Source: Ectobius pallidus (lineage: Eukaryota; Arthropoda; Insecta; Blattodea; Ectobiidae). From it: a stretch of 64,000 nt of DNA. Numbering within the stretch: position 1 is the first letter of the stretch; each line of letters opens with the position of its first letter. The translations under genes and the position numbers were made by a program. The notes under the pieces are model-generated. The model saw only the letters and a program-made list of their open reading frames with translations. It made no database searches and was not told the origin of the DNA. Positions 23,698-34,870 of the stretch are shown piece by piece. Location of the stretch: positions 118,826,043-118,890,042 of the forward strand of contig CAXKWD010000004.1 in assembly GCA_964059195.1 (NCBI GenBank), written 5' to 3'.

Positions 23698-24533
23698 TAC
23701 AGACCGGATTTTTTTGTTTAAAAAACACTGTTTTGGTTTTCCATTAAGTGAAATGGGGTTTTTTGGTTCTAAACATCGTTTTAGGTAATAATAAGGGTTT
23801 AATGAACCTTCAATGTGCTACATAGAATTCAATCCATATTACCTATAAAAAGTTTAGTTAAAAATGCTAATTCTTGCTTTAAGATATTAATATAGAACTT
23901 AAGTAATAAAGCCTAAACAATCAAAAGAAGCAGTGAGATGCTGCCGCAAATAAAACTTTTTCTCGCATTTCACCTGTACGATAAAATAAACCACAAAACC
24001 CTGGAGAATTTAAGCGCAAGAGACCAAAATAGTTAATACTGTATGTATTAAACGCTAGCTTTTTCGGGATTCGAACTCAATGCTTCTAACTGGGTTAATA
24101 AAGAAAAGCTTTATGGTTGGCTGTGGATAATGTGAAAATGTGTTACAGATTGAACTGTTTAAAAGGAATACGCGGGTAGTTTTACTTTCATCCCTCCTCT
24201 CTTGGCCTTCTCCATCCCAGACACCAATTGCAATGGGTTGAACAATATTAATTTGAAAGGTGGTTTGACTTTCAACACAACAAAAGGTTCTTTTTGTCTG
24301 TCTCCGCAAAATTTCGATTTTTCAACCAAAGAAGGCTAATAAATTTGACCAAAAACCTATTAGGAGTAAATTATATGTTTTTAGGTTTTTATATCCTATT
24401 TAAGTGTTTTAGGTAGCCTACTAGAAGTTTAATGTGCGTGAATCCCATGGACATAACTCGAGAAAGTGTGTGACCGTTTCTGGTTTTGGTAGTAAGGCTA
24501 AAAATAGGTAAAAACCTAAGAATCCGGTTCCTA
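23698..24533. mobile_element. Possible hAT-type element
   Basis: Ends TACAGACCGGATTTTTTTG and, inverted, TAGGAACCGGATTCTTAGG resemble the termini of the nested hAT at 10958. The flanks CACATAAC and CATAAACA are similar but not an exact 8-bp duplication. No clear transposase is present. The segment before it (23500-23660) is related to 27340-27470. Confidence 0.45.
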
Positions 24534-24829
24534 CATAAACAGATTCATATCAAAATCCATGGTCTACTGTAAAACCAAAGACATTCTCTCTCTCTCTCTG
24601 TCTTTTTATTGTTACTGACCAGCACTATTTCTTTACAGTAAGGGAAAGACTTTTACCAAGATATAAAATACGGACAAATGTTAAAAATACTAGAAAGTTA
24701 TAGGATATAAATTGTACATACCTGGGATCCATTTACATTTAGATTACGTATTGTATATACAATATATTGTAAAGTATTTTGAGTTTACAATGCAATGGAA
24801 GTAGATAGACTACTTGATTAAAGAACTTT

Positions 24830-25341
24830 ACACGACTATTGTATCGAAATGATTATATCATAACAAGAACATTAATTAAGAGTAATATTTTTGTCAAATA
24901 GTTATCAGCTTTTTTCTATCCGCCCTTCGTACTGGTCAAACAGTACATTGCACGGTTGTTAGCCGTGCCTGGGAAATATCACAAGGGAGCAACCGTACTT
25001 TGTTTTTAGTGTGTCTGACGTTCTTCCGAAGTTTGAGAACTGCATCTATGTCTGCATCTAACTCCATGCGAACCAAATGCGTAATGATTGTCCATTGTCT
25101 CACTAGATAGGGCACCTAATTTTAAACTCTGTTGCTTGAATTTATCCCACTAATTTTCTCGCACAGACGACATTGCTCTGGCTTTTGAACAAATGTTTAA
25201 TATGTGCATACATAGGTCTACTACATAGGTCCAAATATTTAAATAGCCTAATATTGCAAAAATAAGAAAAAACTTATTCACATGGAGTTAGATGCAAACA
25301 GGCGTCATTTCCAAATTCCGGCAGAAACGAAGTACGTTTTC

Positions 25342-25345
<4 letters not shown>
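24830..25345 (+). repeat. Interspersed repeat, related to 33985-34345
   Basis: It shares ACACGACTATTG, then CATTAATTAAGA, CAAATATTTAAATA and GGAGTTAGAT in the same order and orientation with 33985-34345. The right end is cut by the Penelope-like/poly-T insertion. Family unknown. Confidence 0.65.

Positions 25346-25346
<1 letters not shown>

Positions 25347-25385
<39 letters not shown>
25347..25385 (-). repeat. 39-bp poly(T), a poly(A) tail on the minus strand
   Basis: It begins the A-rich minus-strand retroelement tail that continues to about 25750. Confidence 0.9.
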
Positions 25386-25391
<6 letters not shown>

Positions 25392-25495
25392 TACAAATTA
25401 AGTTTATTACAAATTAAAAATACAAATTGATACAAAATTATTACAAATACAAATAATATACACACAATTTCTACAATTTGAAAAGAGTATTATTT

Positions 25496-25535
25496 GCCCC
25501 GCATGAGCATAGCTCGTGTTCGGGGTCAGTTCAGT
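25496..25535 (-). other. Conserved GAGC stem-loop, copy 1
   Basis: CCCCGCATGAGCATAGCTCG followed by TGTTCGGGG can fold as nested stems, GAGC with GCTC and CCCCG with CGGGG. Related motifs are at 31193-31232 and 37049-37086, each in an A-rich presumed retroelement 3' region. Confidence 0.55.
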
Positions 25536-25755
25536 CATACTAAAATTATATTTTTAAAATTATATAAAAAAAAAACATACATATTATAGTTTTAGGTAAA
25601 AAATAAGAATAAAAATAAATAAGATTGCATATATGAAATAAATGCATGAACAAAGATACGAAAAAATAAATTACAGTAACATAACAGAGTTACCAACAAA
25701 TACCCATTGTTAAAAATAAAAAATTTACAGTTGAGAATGATTAACATAAAAAAAA

Positions 25756-26505
25756 GTGATTTTTTATGTCCAACGAAATTAAGGTTTCATCGGGGCTGAT
25801 TTTTAATTATTTTATTTTATTCACCATATCTAACGTGTTTTTGACTATGTAAGTGCTGTTGAGCTCTAATTTATTTTGTATGGTTTTAGCTAGTTTTTTT
25901 GAAATGTTATACGAAGGAGCAGTTGTAAAGTTCACTGTAGGTCTTATTGGATAATTATTTTTGTTTAATTTAATTTGAGATCTAAGTACGAGGGGCTTTG
26001 GATTCATGTTTATAGATTGTTTTGTGTCATTTTCATTCAGAATGAGATCTGCTGATTTTATAGAATTTTGATAGCGTTTTGGAATTTGTCAGTGGGGCCA
26101 GTGTCAATTTTCGTGATGTTGTTTTCTGAGAAAAAATTTTCATTTTTTCAAAAATGTATTCATCATTATTTATGAGCACAATGGAATTGCCTTTGTCTGC
26201 TTTGACGTTAGTAATATTGTTAGTCTGTAGTTTAAAATTTAGGTTTTTAATTATATCTTATTGTTTTTAATTTCCTCTTTATTCATTGGTATTTCCTTCT
26301 CATAGACATTTTTTATGTTATTGGCAATTTGTTCCCAGATACTATTTTGTTGGTCAGGACTAATATTAGAAATTGCATTTTCGGCGTCAACCAATAACGT
26401 TTTTATTTGCGTATTCAGATTTGGTACCAAGTTATGTTTGTATCCTAATTCGAGAATTTATTTTTCGTCATGGTTCAAATCAATTGCTGTCAAATTAGCC
26501 CGGTA
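25756..26505 (-). pseudogene. Penelope-like element reverse transcriptase fragment
   Basis: The minus strand reads NLTAIDLNHDEK, a stop, then LELGYKHNLVPNLN and TLLVDAENAI, then NVKADKGNSIVLINNDEYI, then NYPIRPTVNFTTAPSYNISK, and finally LKISPDETLISLDIKN. This order matches the N-terminal and early reverse transcriptase region of Penelope-like elements: the DKGN-x-IV box, the PIRP-x-V block and motif A with its catalytic Asp in SLDIKN. The frame has several stops and shifts. The copy stops soon after motif A, so the YADD-like active site and any GIY-YIG endonuclease are missing. The tail of A-rich DNA at 25347-25750 may be its 3' region or a separate element. Confidence 0.85.
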
Positions 26506-26868
26506 CTGTTAGCCCGGGCGTCGGAAACTGCACACCAGAATTTTCTACCAGCTTTCTGGTCATGTGGAAACTGCACACTATTGAAGTTTAATGTGAAGTC
26601 AGCCAAATGCAAAACAAATATTGAGCAGAGAATCTAATTATATTAGCTCTTCGCAAAGATCCCGTATGCAGCTTGTGAAGTACGTTTCCCACTTCAGTGG
26701 TATTGGCGAGTAGGTATGTACTTAAGTTTCATTTACTGGCACACGTTAATGTGCAGGATTTAAACAAGAATTAACTAGTTAGTCTTTGCCGCCATTTTTA
26801 TGTTCAAATACTTCATAACGTGGGCGACTATATTCGCTTCTAATAGTCTACAGCTACACTGCAATGTA
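26506..26868. other. Anonymous DNA
   Basis: Nothing recognised between the Penelope-like fragment and the next MITE. Confidence 0.5.
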
Positions 26869-27132
26869 CAGGTAGGGAAAAATAAGGGGACGACTAAAAT
26901 ATCTAAGTTGTCAATATTAGCCCCTACGCATGCCTAGCGGTATTCACAGAATAGCAGGGAATGTATTGAAATTTGCTCTAGACAATGTAGACAATCAATT
27001 GAGAAATAATTTCACGTAATTTGCATTGCATGTGAAAACAAACGTTTCCGTTACATCTCTTATATGTATTTACGTATCACAAGGCTCTGAAACCAGCTGC
27101 AAGAGTCTGTTCGCTTTTTACCCTCCTACCTG
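26869..27132. mobile_element. MITE with TA duplication, copy 2 (inverted)
   Basis: Left end CAGGTAGGGAAAAATAAGGG, preceded by TA, and right end ACCCTCCTACCTG match the termini of the element at 10389-10654. The interior matches that element in reverse complement, including CAATTGAGAAATAATTTCAC. The right duplication is TT rather than TA. Confidence 0.82.
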
Positions 27133-27984
27133 TTCACCAAGGAAGAAAATGGTGATTATGTTTGCCAGGGGTGCAATTTTCAAGTAATATTAACCATTCG
27201 GAATCAGTGTGCAGTATCCGGATAGAATTAATGAAACTTTCAAAAATCGGTGTGCAATTTCCGGATCAAAATGTGCAATTTTCGCACACCCAGTTAGCCT
27301 ACTTCCCCTTGATATTTCTCGCGTAAGACTAAAAATAGTGCAAAATACTTTTTTACCCGTACGAAGGGTACATAGTTTTTATACCCGGAAAGGTTATAGG
27401 ACTATACCCGTTGACTCAATTTGACTATTTCACCTAATATTATTATCATTAAACTTAATTATCAATTAAACTGGACACAAGGTTTGACACTATAACAATG
27501 AAACAGATGAATAACTATATTTCACCGGCCTACTAGTATACCCGAAGATCCTTAAAAGTCAACCACAGCCCGGCAATCTGGGTCACGGCGGTGAAGCCTA
27601 GCCTTGCGCTATGCCGCCATCTTGCCTCGCCAGAAGACACCCATTGAACTACACGTAATTCAATGGGAAACTATCACGAGAACTTAGATTAAAGTCTATT
27701 TTCACGATTTTCTATTGGAAATTTTGTATCCACTAGTGAACACACTGAAACCACATTGAAAAAGCACGCCCTCTTCCTATTTATCTCAAGTATTGGTTCC
27801 TATTACTTGCAAAAAATTAGGTTTTTGATGTGAAACTTCTTTAGCCGCGGTAGGATTAAATCGAGAGCTTGCGTTACGGACAAAATCGTCACGAAATTAG
27901 TGTTATGCTCAAAATCGTCGCGAAATTAGTTTGGTGTGACGGAACGGACTGCACAGAAAACAATCAACTCAATAATTAGGCTTA
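27133..27984. other. Anonymous DNA with one shared repeat
   Basis: Positions about 27340-27470 (TTTATACCCGGAAAGG, GGACTATACCCGTT) are related to 23580-23660. No gene seen. Confidence 0.45.
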
Positions 27985-28395
27985 TCCAAAATTTAAAAAA
28001 TCGAAAATTTCAAAACTTAAAAAATCAAAATATTCAAATTAAAAAATTGAAAATCCAAAATTTCAAGTCTAAGAAATCGAAATTAAAAAATAAAAATAAA
28101 TTAAAAATATAAAATTAAAAAATCAAAAATTCCAAAATTAAAAAATCAAAAATTCCAAAATTAAAAAATCAAAAATTCCAAAATTTAAAAATTTAAAGAT
28201 CCAAAATTTAGAAAATCCAAAGTTTTAAAAATAATCCAAAGTAAAAAATCCAAATATCCAAAATTTAAAAAATAAAAAATCTAAAATTAAAAAAATTAAA
28301 AATAAAAGATCCTAAAATAAAAAATTTAAAAAAAAAAAAATTCAGAGATCCAAAATAAAAAATCCAAAATTTTAAAAATTCCAAAATTAAAAAAA
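27985..28395. repeat. A-rich low-complexity tandem repeat
   Basis: Irregular repeats of AAAAAATCAAAAATTCCAAA with a period near 23 bp in the best-ordered part (28110-28180). Confidence 0.85.
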
Positions 28396-29393
28396 AATAG
28401 TCAGCATAGTAAGCCAGCAAGAGAAGAACATCAATACTATTAATAAACTACAGTATTGCTCAATTACAACACGCATAGTGAAATGACAGGCATAAATGAA
28501 ATGACATTGTTTTATTAAGACTATATTTTAAATAACTTCCATTCCATTGATCAAAAGAATCAGTATATGGGTCATTCTTCAAATACGGGAAAATTTGGAG
28601 TGTCTAAAATCAAAATTTTTAAGTTTGTTTTTAAAATCTCAAAAAAATGACTAAAATACTTCAGGGGTTTCTTGATAATAATAAGACACCAGCAGAGCTT
28701 AAATGTTTATATATTTTTCTTAATTTTTTTAAAGCCATGCGAATGACATTCGTGTACATGTGGATGGCAGAAGGTCACATTAATGACTAACTTTGGCAAC
28801 AATCTGCTTTTCTTTTTGTGATTTCATATTTTTCTCAGCATACTTCAGTTGATTTTGCACCAAATTTGCAAATTTGTGTGCATACTCCGGAATTAGGCCT
28901 AATGTAATTTTAACTAGACTGTGTTTTTATGGTTTTGGAGGGGGGGAATCAAGCAGAAATTCATTAAATCAGTTTTAAGATTTTAAGTACAGATCACAGA
29001 CACCACAGGCACAATAGTACCCTACATTTATCATCTACATGACTTGAGAGTCATCCACATACCCCTTTATGAGGCATGTGGATGACACAAAAATTAGGCA
29101 TGTGGATGACAAAAAAGGAGTTTAAGTGGTCTCAGCAAGCGATTCCGAAACCTCTGTAGGCTGAACTTCAGTCAGGTAATAATGAAAGACCTACTTACGA
29201 ATGTATTGAAACGTGTTCCTTTCCTTGTTTCTTTCTGTCGTAGTATGAAAAATTACACCCGAATACCACACAGGTATTCACCATTTTAGAAAAAAGTATT
29301 TATACTCCTCAGTCCAATTACATTATTAGCTAAAATGCTAAAATTCACATCGCTGTAACGCTCTTGTGGCTTGTACTCGATCAGCTGCTACAG
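28396..29393. other. Anonymous DNA with CATGTGGATGAC repeats
   Basis: The word CATGTGGATGAC, or a one-base variant, occurs near 28758, 29074 and 29099, and inverted near 29050. The last two lie in a short direct repeat. No gene recognised. Confidence 0.5.
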
Positions 29394-29483
29394 TGTAGTA
29401 ACAGTGGCGCCAACTTTTGAAAAACATTGGGTGGGCTCATACTCCCGTCCATTGGTTCATGAAATATATATAAGCGGGTTTGT

Positions 29484-29521
29484 CCTGACTGACTGACTGA
29501 ATGAATGAATGAATTAATGAC
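29484..29521 (+). repeat. (GACT)n(GAAT)n microsatellite
   Basis: GACT units change to GAAT units within 38 bp. Confidence 0.85.
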
Positions 29522-29869
29522 AGAGAATCAACGTAGAGCCTAAACTATAATAGTTAGATAGTTGGGATTTTGCTAGTACCTTCGTTTCATAATATAGGCC
29601 TAAGTAAAAACTAAGAAAGGATTTTTCAAAATTTTGATTTTAAATGCCAAAAATCAAATATTTTCGAGGAGACGAAATACCTTATTATAAAATTTAATCA
29701 AATACAAGTCACATTGAACATACACTTCTCATGACTACAGTGTATTATTGGAAGGGTTCACAGGTAGTATTGGAAGGGTTCACAGGTAGCTTTGGAAGTG
29801 CATGATACGGGACTTTGACAAATTAGATTAATTAGATTAATTTATTGATGTAAATAAAAAATTGAAATC

Positions 29870-30580
29870 CACGAAAATAATGCACAATATGATCCAGTCA
29901 CCTAACTTTCTCTACCTTGGACATAGAGAATACCATTTTCTCATTTCATATTTTGATGTACCGTACAATAAGGGACAGCATTTTCAATTGTCTCAGCCCG
30001 GGTGTGCCAATGAGTATGCCATATCAGAAATCGGTAAAAAATTCTATCCACTGATACGTTATTCATACCTGTAAGCTTTGTATTTTTAGTTGAGAAATAT
30101 GGATGTTTATCATAGGTCCTAAGCATGTAAAAGGATACAAAATAAGATGGAATATTTTTAGTCCTATGCGCACAGTATATTATTATGTCCTAGGTTTTGG
30201 GGGAGGAAAGTATAAAAGTGATATTGAATTTCTTTTTGATTTCAGCCCCGTAAAGGTTGTAGACTATGGTAACATGATGGTGAGAAATAAAATATTCCGT
30301 CAAATTGTATGTTACCGGAATTTCTATTTCTTATTTCAAACCCTACCAGGCATGGTGTGTAGAAACAATGGGGTGCAAAATTCTACATCCTCTATGAGCC
30401 ATAAAAACCTACATCTAGCGTTTTCTGAGGGAATAGTTTGAGTGTGATATGTCGTTCTTCCTCATTTCAAATTCTAATTATCTACATAAGGACCTTGAGT
30501 TTGAAAATCGAAAGTCCTTCATAAGTTAATTTCGAATTACAAAATATAAAACCCGAGCGAAGCTGGGCCTTTTAAGTTAG
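29870..30580 (+). mobile_element. Helitron copy, second family
   Basis: Inverted relative of 21284-22659, matching through GTGTGCCAATGAGTATGCC, CTATGCGCACAGTATATTAT and TTTTCTGAGGGAATAGTTTG. It ends with hairpin CCCGAGCGAAGCTGGG and TTAG then T, a mutated CTAG. The 5' end was not located. Confidence 0.75.
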
Positions 30581-31001
30581 TGAAATATAAGACACATAAA
30601 ATGCAGAATAGGAAGCGCATGGGAAAGCTCACGAATTCATTCTGTTCCAAACGTCTCATTTCACAACACACTCATTGGAATTCTGTGTTAATTACAGGCC
30701 TATTGATACGGTTCCAGATATTTAAGTATTATGTTATGTGGTTGGAATTATTACATTATGTTTGGTAACGTAGAACTTTCTTTGTTTTAACAATAAATTA
30801 CCTACAGAAAAATAATACTAAAAAAACTCGCGAACGAAATTCTCCGAAATAATGTATTAATCAACCAGTCGTTATACTATTGCCAAAGCAATACTAAAAT
30901 GAAGGAAAAAAAAAATCGATTTCGGCTTGTTATTTTTCCGAAATACATAATGCTGAGGAAGACTGATCATAAACTTCTAAAATGTTTCATACGCCTAAAA
31001 G

Positions 31002-31002
<1 letters not shown>

Positions 31003-31059
<57 letters not shown>
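31003..31059. repeat. (TA)n microsatellite
   Basis: About 28 uninterrupted TA units. Confidence 0.95.
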
Positions 31060-31060
<1 letters not shown>

Positions 31061-31192
31061 CGATTCGTCATTGTATAAGTTATCTGTTGGTGATCCTAGC
31101 TTGTTTAAACAACCCATTGCGGATAAACCGTGTACTGCATTCTAATTACTTTATTCGAATATACGATATACAAAATACAGAATTTTAGTTTA

Positions 31193-31232
31193 ACACCCAA
31201 ATGAGCTTTGCCCTTGTGTGGGTGCTGTTCAG
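31193..31232 (-). other. Conserved GAGC stem-loop, copy 3
   Basis: CACCCAAATGAGCTTTGCCC followed by TTGTGTGGGTGCTG pairs CACCC with GGGTG and resembles copies at 25496 and 37049 in order of motifs. Confidence 0.45.
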
Positions 31233-31258
31233 TATTAAATGTAAATAAATACCATTAA

Positions 31259-32346
31259 CATATGAGGAGCACCATTTCAAAACGTATTAAACACGCTCTT
31301 GGTCAAAATACAGTTTCATACGATTTCGCCCTATTTCTTAAGCGCTCTTTAACACTATGAGCTCAAAATGGAACATTTCATGTTATATCCCGTGTTAATT
31401 CACAGTCAAGTTGATGTATCGGATCAAATCACATTATGTGCACGGGAATGAACGGTTCAAAGCGTATTATGTACAACTTAATTTTTACACCGGGCATTCA
31501 ACCCACGTTTCGGCTGATATTTCCCACTAATTTTTATGCCGACTCGTCCGTAAGTTTAGCTGTTGTATGTTATTTCATTGTATCATCATGGAAGGAAGTG
31601 AAGCTGTTCGAAAAATATTGAAAGGAAGCAGAAAGCGAACCAAGACGGGGATAACCAAACGACAGCGTGAAGGCTAGGTAAGCGACATTTTTTTTTTTTT
31701 TTTTTTTTTTTTTTGTCATTTTTATATTGTACTTTTTAATGTGCTAATGGAGTTATGAGAAATAGTATAACGATCAAAAAATTACGTTTTAAAGGTCATA
31801 CTATTCTTGTTCAAGCCATTTTAATGTTGTGCTCGCATGGCATTTCATATTCAGTGTGAAGCCGGTATTTAAAAAAAAAAAAAAAGAACCATCTACTGGC
31901 TGATCTGGCAGCACACATAATTCATTTTAAAATCTTCCACAAATTAATGAGGGAGCGTCCAGCAGATACAAGAAGTTTCTGCTTTGATTTGCAATGGGTT
32001 TCACTTATGATTAGCAGCAATTGGCGAAACTTGCTATTTCCGCCAAATATCGTTTTATGCACGATGTGTCACTCTTATCAGTAAAAGAATGCAACATTCT
32101 TTAAATGGAACGAGACAAGGAGGCAGAGGGGTGATCGAGGTAGCATCAGGTGTAATTTCTTATTTGGAAGAAGTTCATTTTGAGGATTCAGTCATCACTA
32201 TTAGGCCTACCTTAATATCTACAATTTCACGTCTTAATTTTGCAGATATAGGCCCACTTCCTGGTTAGGGAGTCAATCTTGTTCCTCTTTCCTGAAAAAT
32301 ATTAACTTGTGCATTTAATACGTTTTGAAACGATGCTCCTCATATG
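31259..32346. mobile_element. DNA element with 38-bp inverted ends, TTAA-type site
   Basis: Ends CATATGAGGAGCACCATTTC and, inverted, CATATGAGGAGCATCGTTTC continue into matching AAAACGTATTAAA. TTAA precedes the left end (31255-31258) and GTAA follows the right (32347-32350), suggesting a mutated TTAA duplication as in piggyBac or Kolobok elements. A small frame beginning ATGGAAGGAAGTG near 31588 precedes AGGTAAGC, which looks like a splice donor, but no domain is recognised. Confidence 0.65.
31688..31714. repeat. Poly(T), 27 bp
   Basis: Homopolymer inside the TTAA-type element. Confidence 0.95.
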
Positions 32347-32517
32347 GTAAGTAATTATTAAGAAAAATTATGTTTAGTTTACAAAACAACTTGAGATAAA
32401 GACAGAAATTTACAAATTCACCTAGAACTATAACAAAAGAACCGTGAATAATACAATCAAATGTAAAACTCAAATTAAAATTAGTAGAGAACGTGTAAAT
32501 AATACAAGAAAGGGGAC

Positions 32518-32955
32518 TGGAACTTTATAGGGATGTGAGACATGGTCCCTTACTCTTCGGGAAGAATATAATCTGAGAATGTTCGAAAACAGGGCGTTCA
32601 GGAAAATATTCAGACCTAAGAGAGATGAAAGTTGGGACTGGAGAAAAGTGCATAATCAATATATTCATAACTTGTACTCTTCACGGAATATAATAAAGGT
32701 AATTAAATCACTGAAGATGAAATGGGCTGGACATGGGGAAGGGAAGACATATACCAAAACTATTTTGAATTGAGACCCGAAGGGAAAATACCACTTGGAA
32801 GACGTAGGTGGGAGGACAATAGTAGAATAGATTTAAGGGAAGCAGGACTTGCGAGAGATGGTTGGATGAAGTTAACATAGAATAGGGTTGAATGGCGGGC
32901 TGTAACCGCGCCAATGATCCTCCGGGTTTCATAGAACAGACTAGCAGATGCCCGT
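32518..32955 (+). pseudogene. LINE reverse transcriptase C-terminal tail
   Basis: Plus-strand frames read GCETWSLTLREEYNL, MFENRAFRKIFRPKRDE, HNLYSSRNIIKVIKSLKMKW and WAGHGEGK, then a shifted segment corresponding to the usual GRP/RRRWEDN tail. This is the C-terminal tail of a LINE open reading frame 2 of a type abundant in insects. It differs in sequence from the LINE at 16795-17720. A stop replaces the tyrosine before GCETW and frameshifts follow. The reverse transcriptase catalytic motifs are absent. No flanking duplication was identified. Confidence 0.82.
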
Positions 32956-32989
32956 GATTTACTTACTAGATGTTTTATTTAAATAATTT

Positions 32990-33151
32990 AGTTATCGTGG
33001 AATGCACTCCAAAGCCGGATTTTTAGCTGTTTCATTATAATTATTAATCGTTTAGTTTAGAATGATTCGTGTGTAAGTGTTAATAAACGTGTTTTAATTG
33101 TTTTGCTCTTATTATTTTTATTTTTGAATTAATTATCGTGGGACCTGCTAG
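32990..33151 (+). mobile_element. Degraded Helitron fragment
   Basis: It has ATCGTGGAATGCACTCC, AAAGCCGGATTTTTA and AAGTGTTAATAAACG segments like the first Helitron family, and ends ATTATCGTGGGACCTGCTAG. The hairpin is partly deleted but CTAG then T remains. Confidence 0.7.
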
Positions 33152-33477
33152 TAGACTTATAAAATATTGATATGGCTATGGTATAAATATAGTACTGTAG
33201 GCCTACATGAAATGATTTCATTATTTCTGAAGACAAACTTCGTAATAATTGTCTTGTACTCCACACTCTTGTCTTGTATCACAATTCCTTGCTTTGCCCT
33301 TTAATTAATATATGATTTTTATTAACCACAAGCATAATCTAACTTCTGAAATTAACTTTTCCGCACTCTCCTTAACCTATATATATTTTGAAAATGCGAT
33401 TAAGTTTTTTTGCATAAAAAGCATAAAAACATGGCGGTGGATGTGGAAACTGCTTTAACAGATTGACTGACTGACTC

Positions 33478-33610
33478 TTTCCTGTAACCCCTATGGTGGT
33501 GCATAGGGCCTACATGTGGAGGTTTCATTACCTATTCTAATTTTGTTACGCTTATTTTCCGAGAGAGAGCAGAGGGGCAAGTGGTAAGTCCATCGCCTCT
33601 CAGGCGTTAA
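33478..33610 (+). repeat. Interspersed repeat, inverted copy of 5905-6035
   Basis: Matches in reverse complement across TGTGGAGGTTTC, TTTTGTTACGCTTATTTTCC and CATCGCCTCTCAGG. Confidence 0.65.
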
Positions 33611-33984
33611 CAGATTAAGACGTAAAAATTTAATGAACTGAAAAACGACTTCAGACAATCGTGAGTTAATTGGAACAACAGGAGATAGTATTATTATGTC
33701 AACAATAGCCTGATTTTAGCTTTCCAGCTATTCAACAAGAAAACATATTTTATTAATGGTAATAAATAATTTAACAAAATAGGCCTACTGCAAATTATTG
33801 GGTGGGCTTCAGCCCCACGGGCCCATATAAGTTGGCGCCTCTGTGTAGTAATATGGCGGTCCGTGCATCAACGTGGCTTCACTGCCGCCAATAGTACAGC
33901 ATACACCATTGCCGATCTATCTCTATATATCTGTGAATTTAACGTAGGCTATTTTGGTTCGGGGAATTCGATAAAAGAAGATAG

Positions 33985-34345
33985 GCCTATTTGACACGAC
34001 TATTGCATCGAAATAATTATAATACAAGAAACATTAATTAAGAACAATGTGTTTTTGTCACATGGTCACGATACTGCTGCCAGCAGTTGTAAAGCGATTG
34101 TTCTTTGAATTCAGAAACAACACAAAATGTCCAAAAGAAAGTGTAGTAATGTTTTTACAAAATATAGAAATGTACGATCATTGTCATGTGTGCGACAAAA
34201 TATACGCATACATACGTAGGTTCAAATATTTAAATACTTAAAACATAAACGAATAAACCGGTTCGCACGGAGTTAGATCAGACTGGCGTCCCCGAAACTT
34301 CAGGTGCACTGAAGAACGAAGTGCGGATATTTTCTCATTATATGT
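33985..34345 (+). repeat. Interspersed repeat, related to 24830-25345
   Basis: Same order of shared blocks as at 24830-25345, shorter through internal deletion. Confidence 0.65.
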
Positions 34346-34479
34346 TTCTTGTGGAACCGCATATTGAGTTGTTTCCACCTGATGAAATGCTTTATTGTTC
34401 TCCAGGCAAGACTAGTTTCTACAAACAGTGGGTAGCTTATAACTACGCTTCAGATAATTTTTGCGAGAAAATGTTTTAG

Positions 34480-34870
34480 ATAAAGGCTTTAGCCCTTAGA
34501 TAAGCACCTCCGGCACCAAATTTAAACAAAATAGGTGGAATCGTTTTCGATAAAATCATGAAATACTATATTTCCGTTATGTAAATGTGGTAGTGAATGT
34601 AAGAGACAGTCTCGCCAATTTTCGTGTCACATCCCCAGAAGGTACCTAACCCAAATATAATTTTTTTTTTCATACGATTTTTCGTTTTTGAGCTAGGCTG
34701 TTCACAGACTCACACAGAGATATACGCATAGACATGTTTCTGAAAATAGCATTTTTGGATTCAAGAGACCTCAAAACATGTATATATGTTAAAAATTCAA
34801 CTTCGAATTTCAGGGTCGAACACTATACTTCCTCTACCTATAGAACCCATGGTACTGGCAGAGGAATAAT
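34480..34870 (+). repeat. Interspersed repeat, related to 6843-7190
   Basis: Shared blocks include TCGTGTCACATC, GTACCT, TTCATACGAT, GCTGTTCAC, AGACATGTTTC and TTCAACTTCGAATTT in the same order. Family unassigned. Confidence 0.7.

Larger units (their letters stand above)
29402..33843. mobile_element. 4.4-kb hAT-bounded composite
   Basis: Ends CAGTGGCGCCAACTT and, inverted, CAGAGGCGCCAACTT are flanked by a perfect 8-bp duplication TGTAGTAA (29394-29401 and 33844-33851). Subterminal sequence also matches (TTGGGTGGGCT on both sides, inverted). Inside are a Helitron copy (29870-30580), a TTAA-type element (31259-32346), a LINE tail (32518-32955), a second Helitron remnant (32990-33151) and an inverted copy of 5905-6035. 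No transposase of its own was recognised. Confidence 0.88.
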
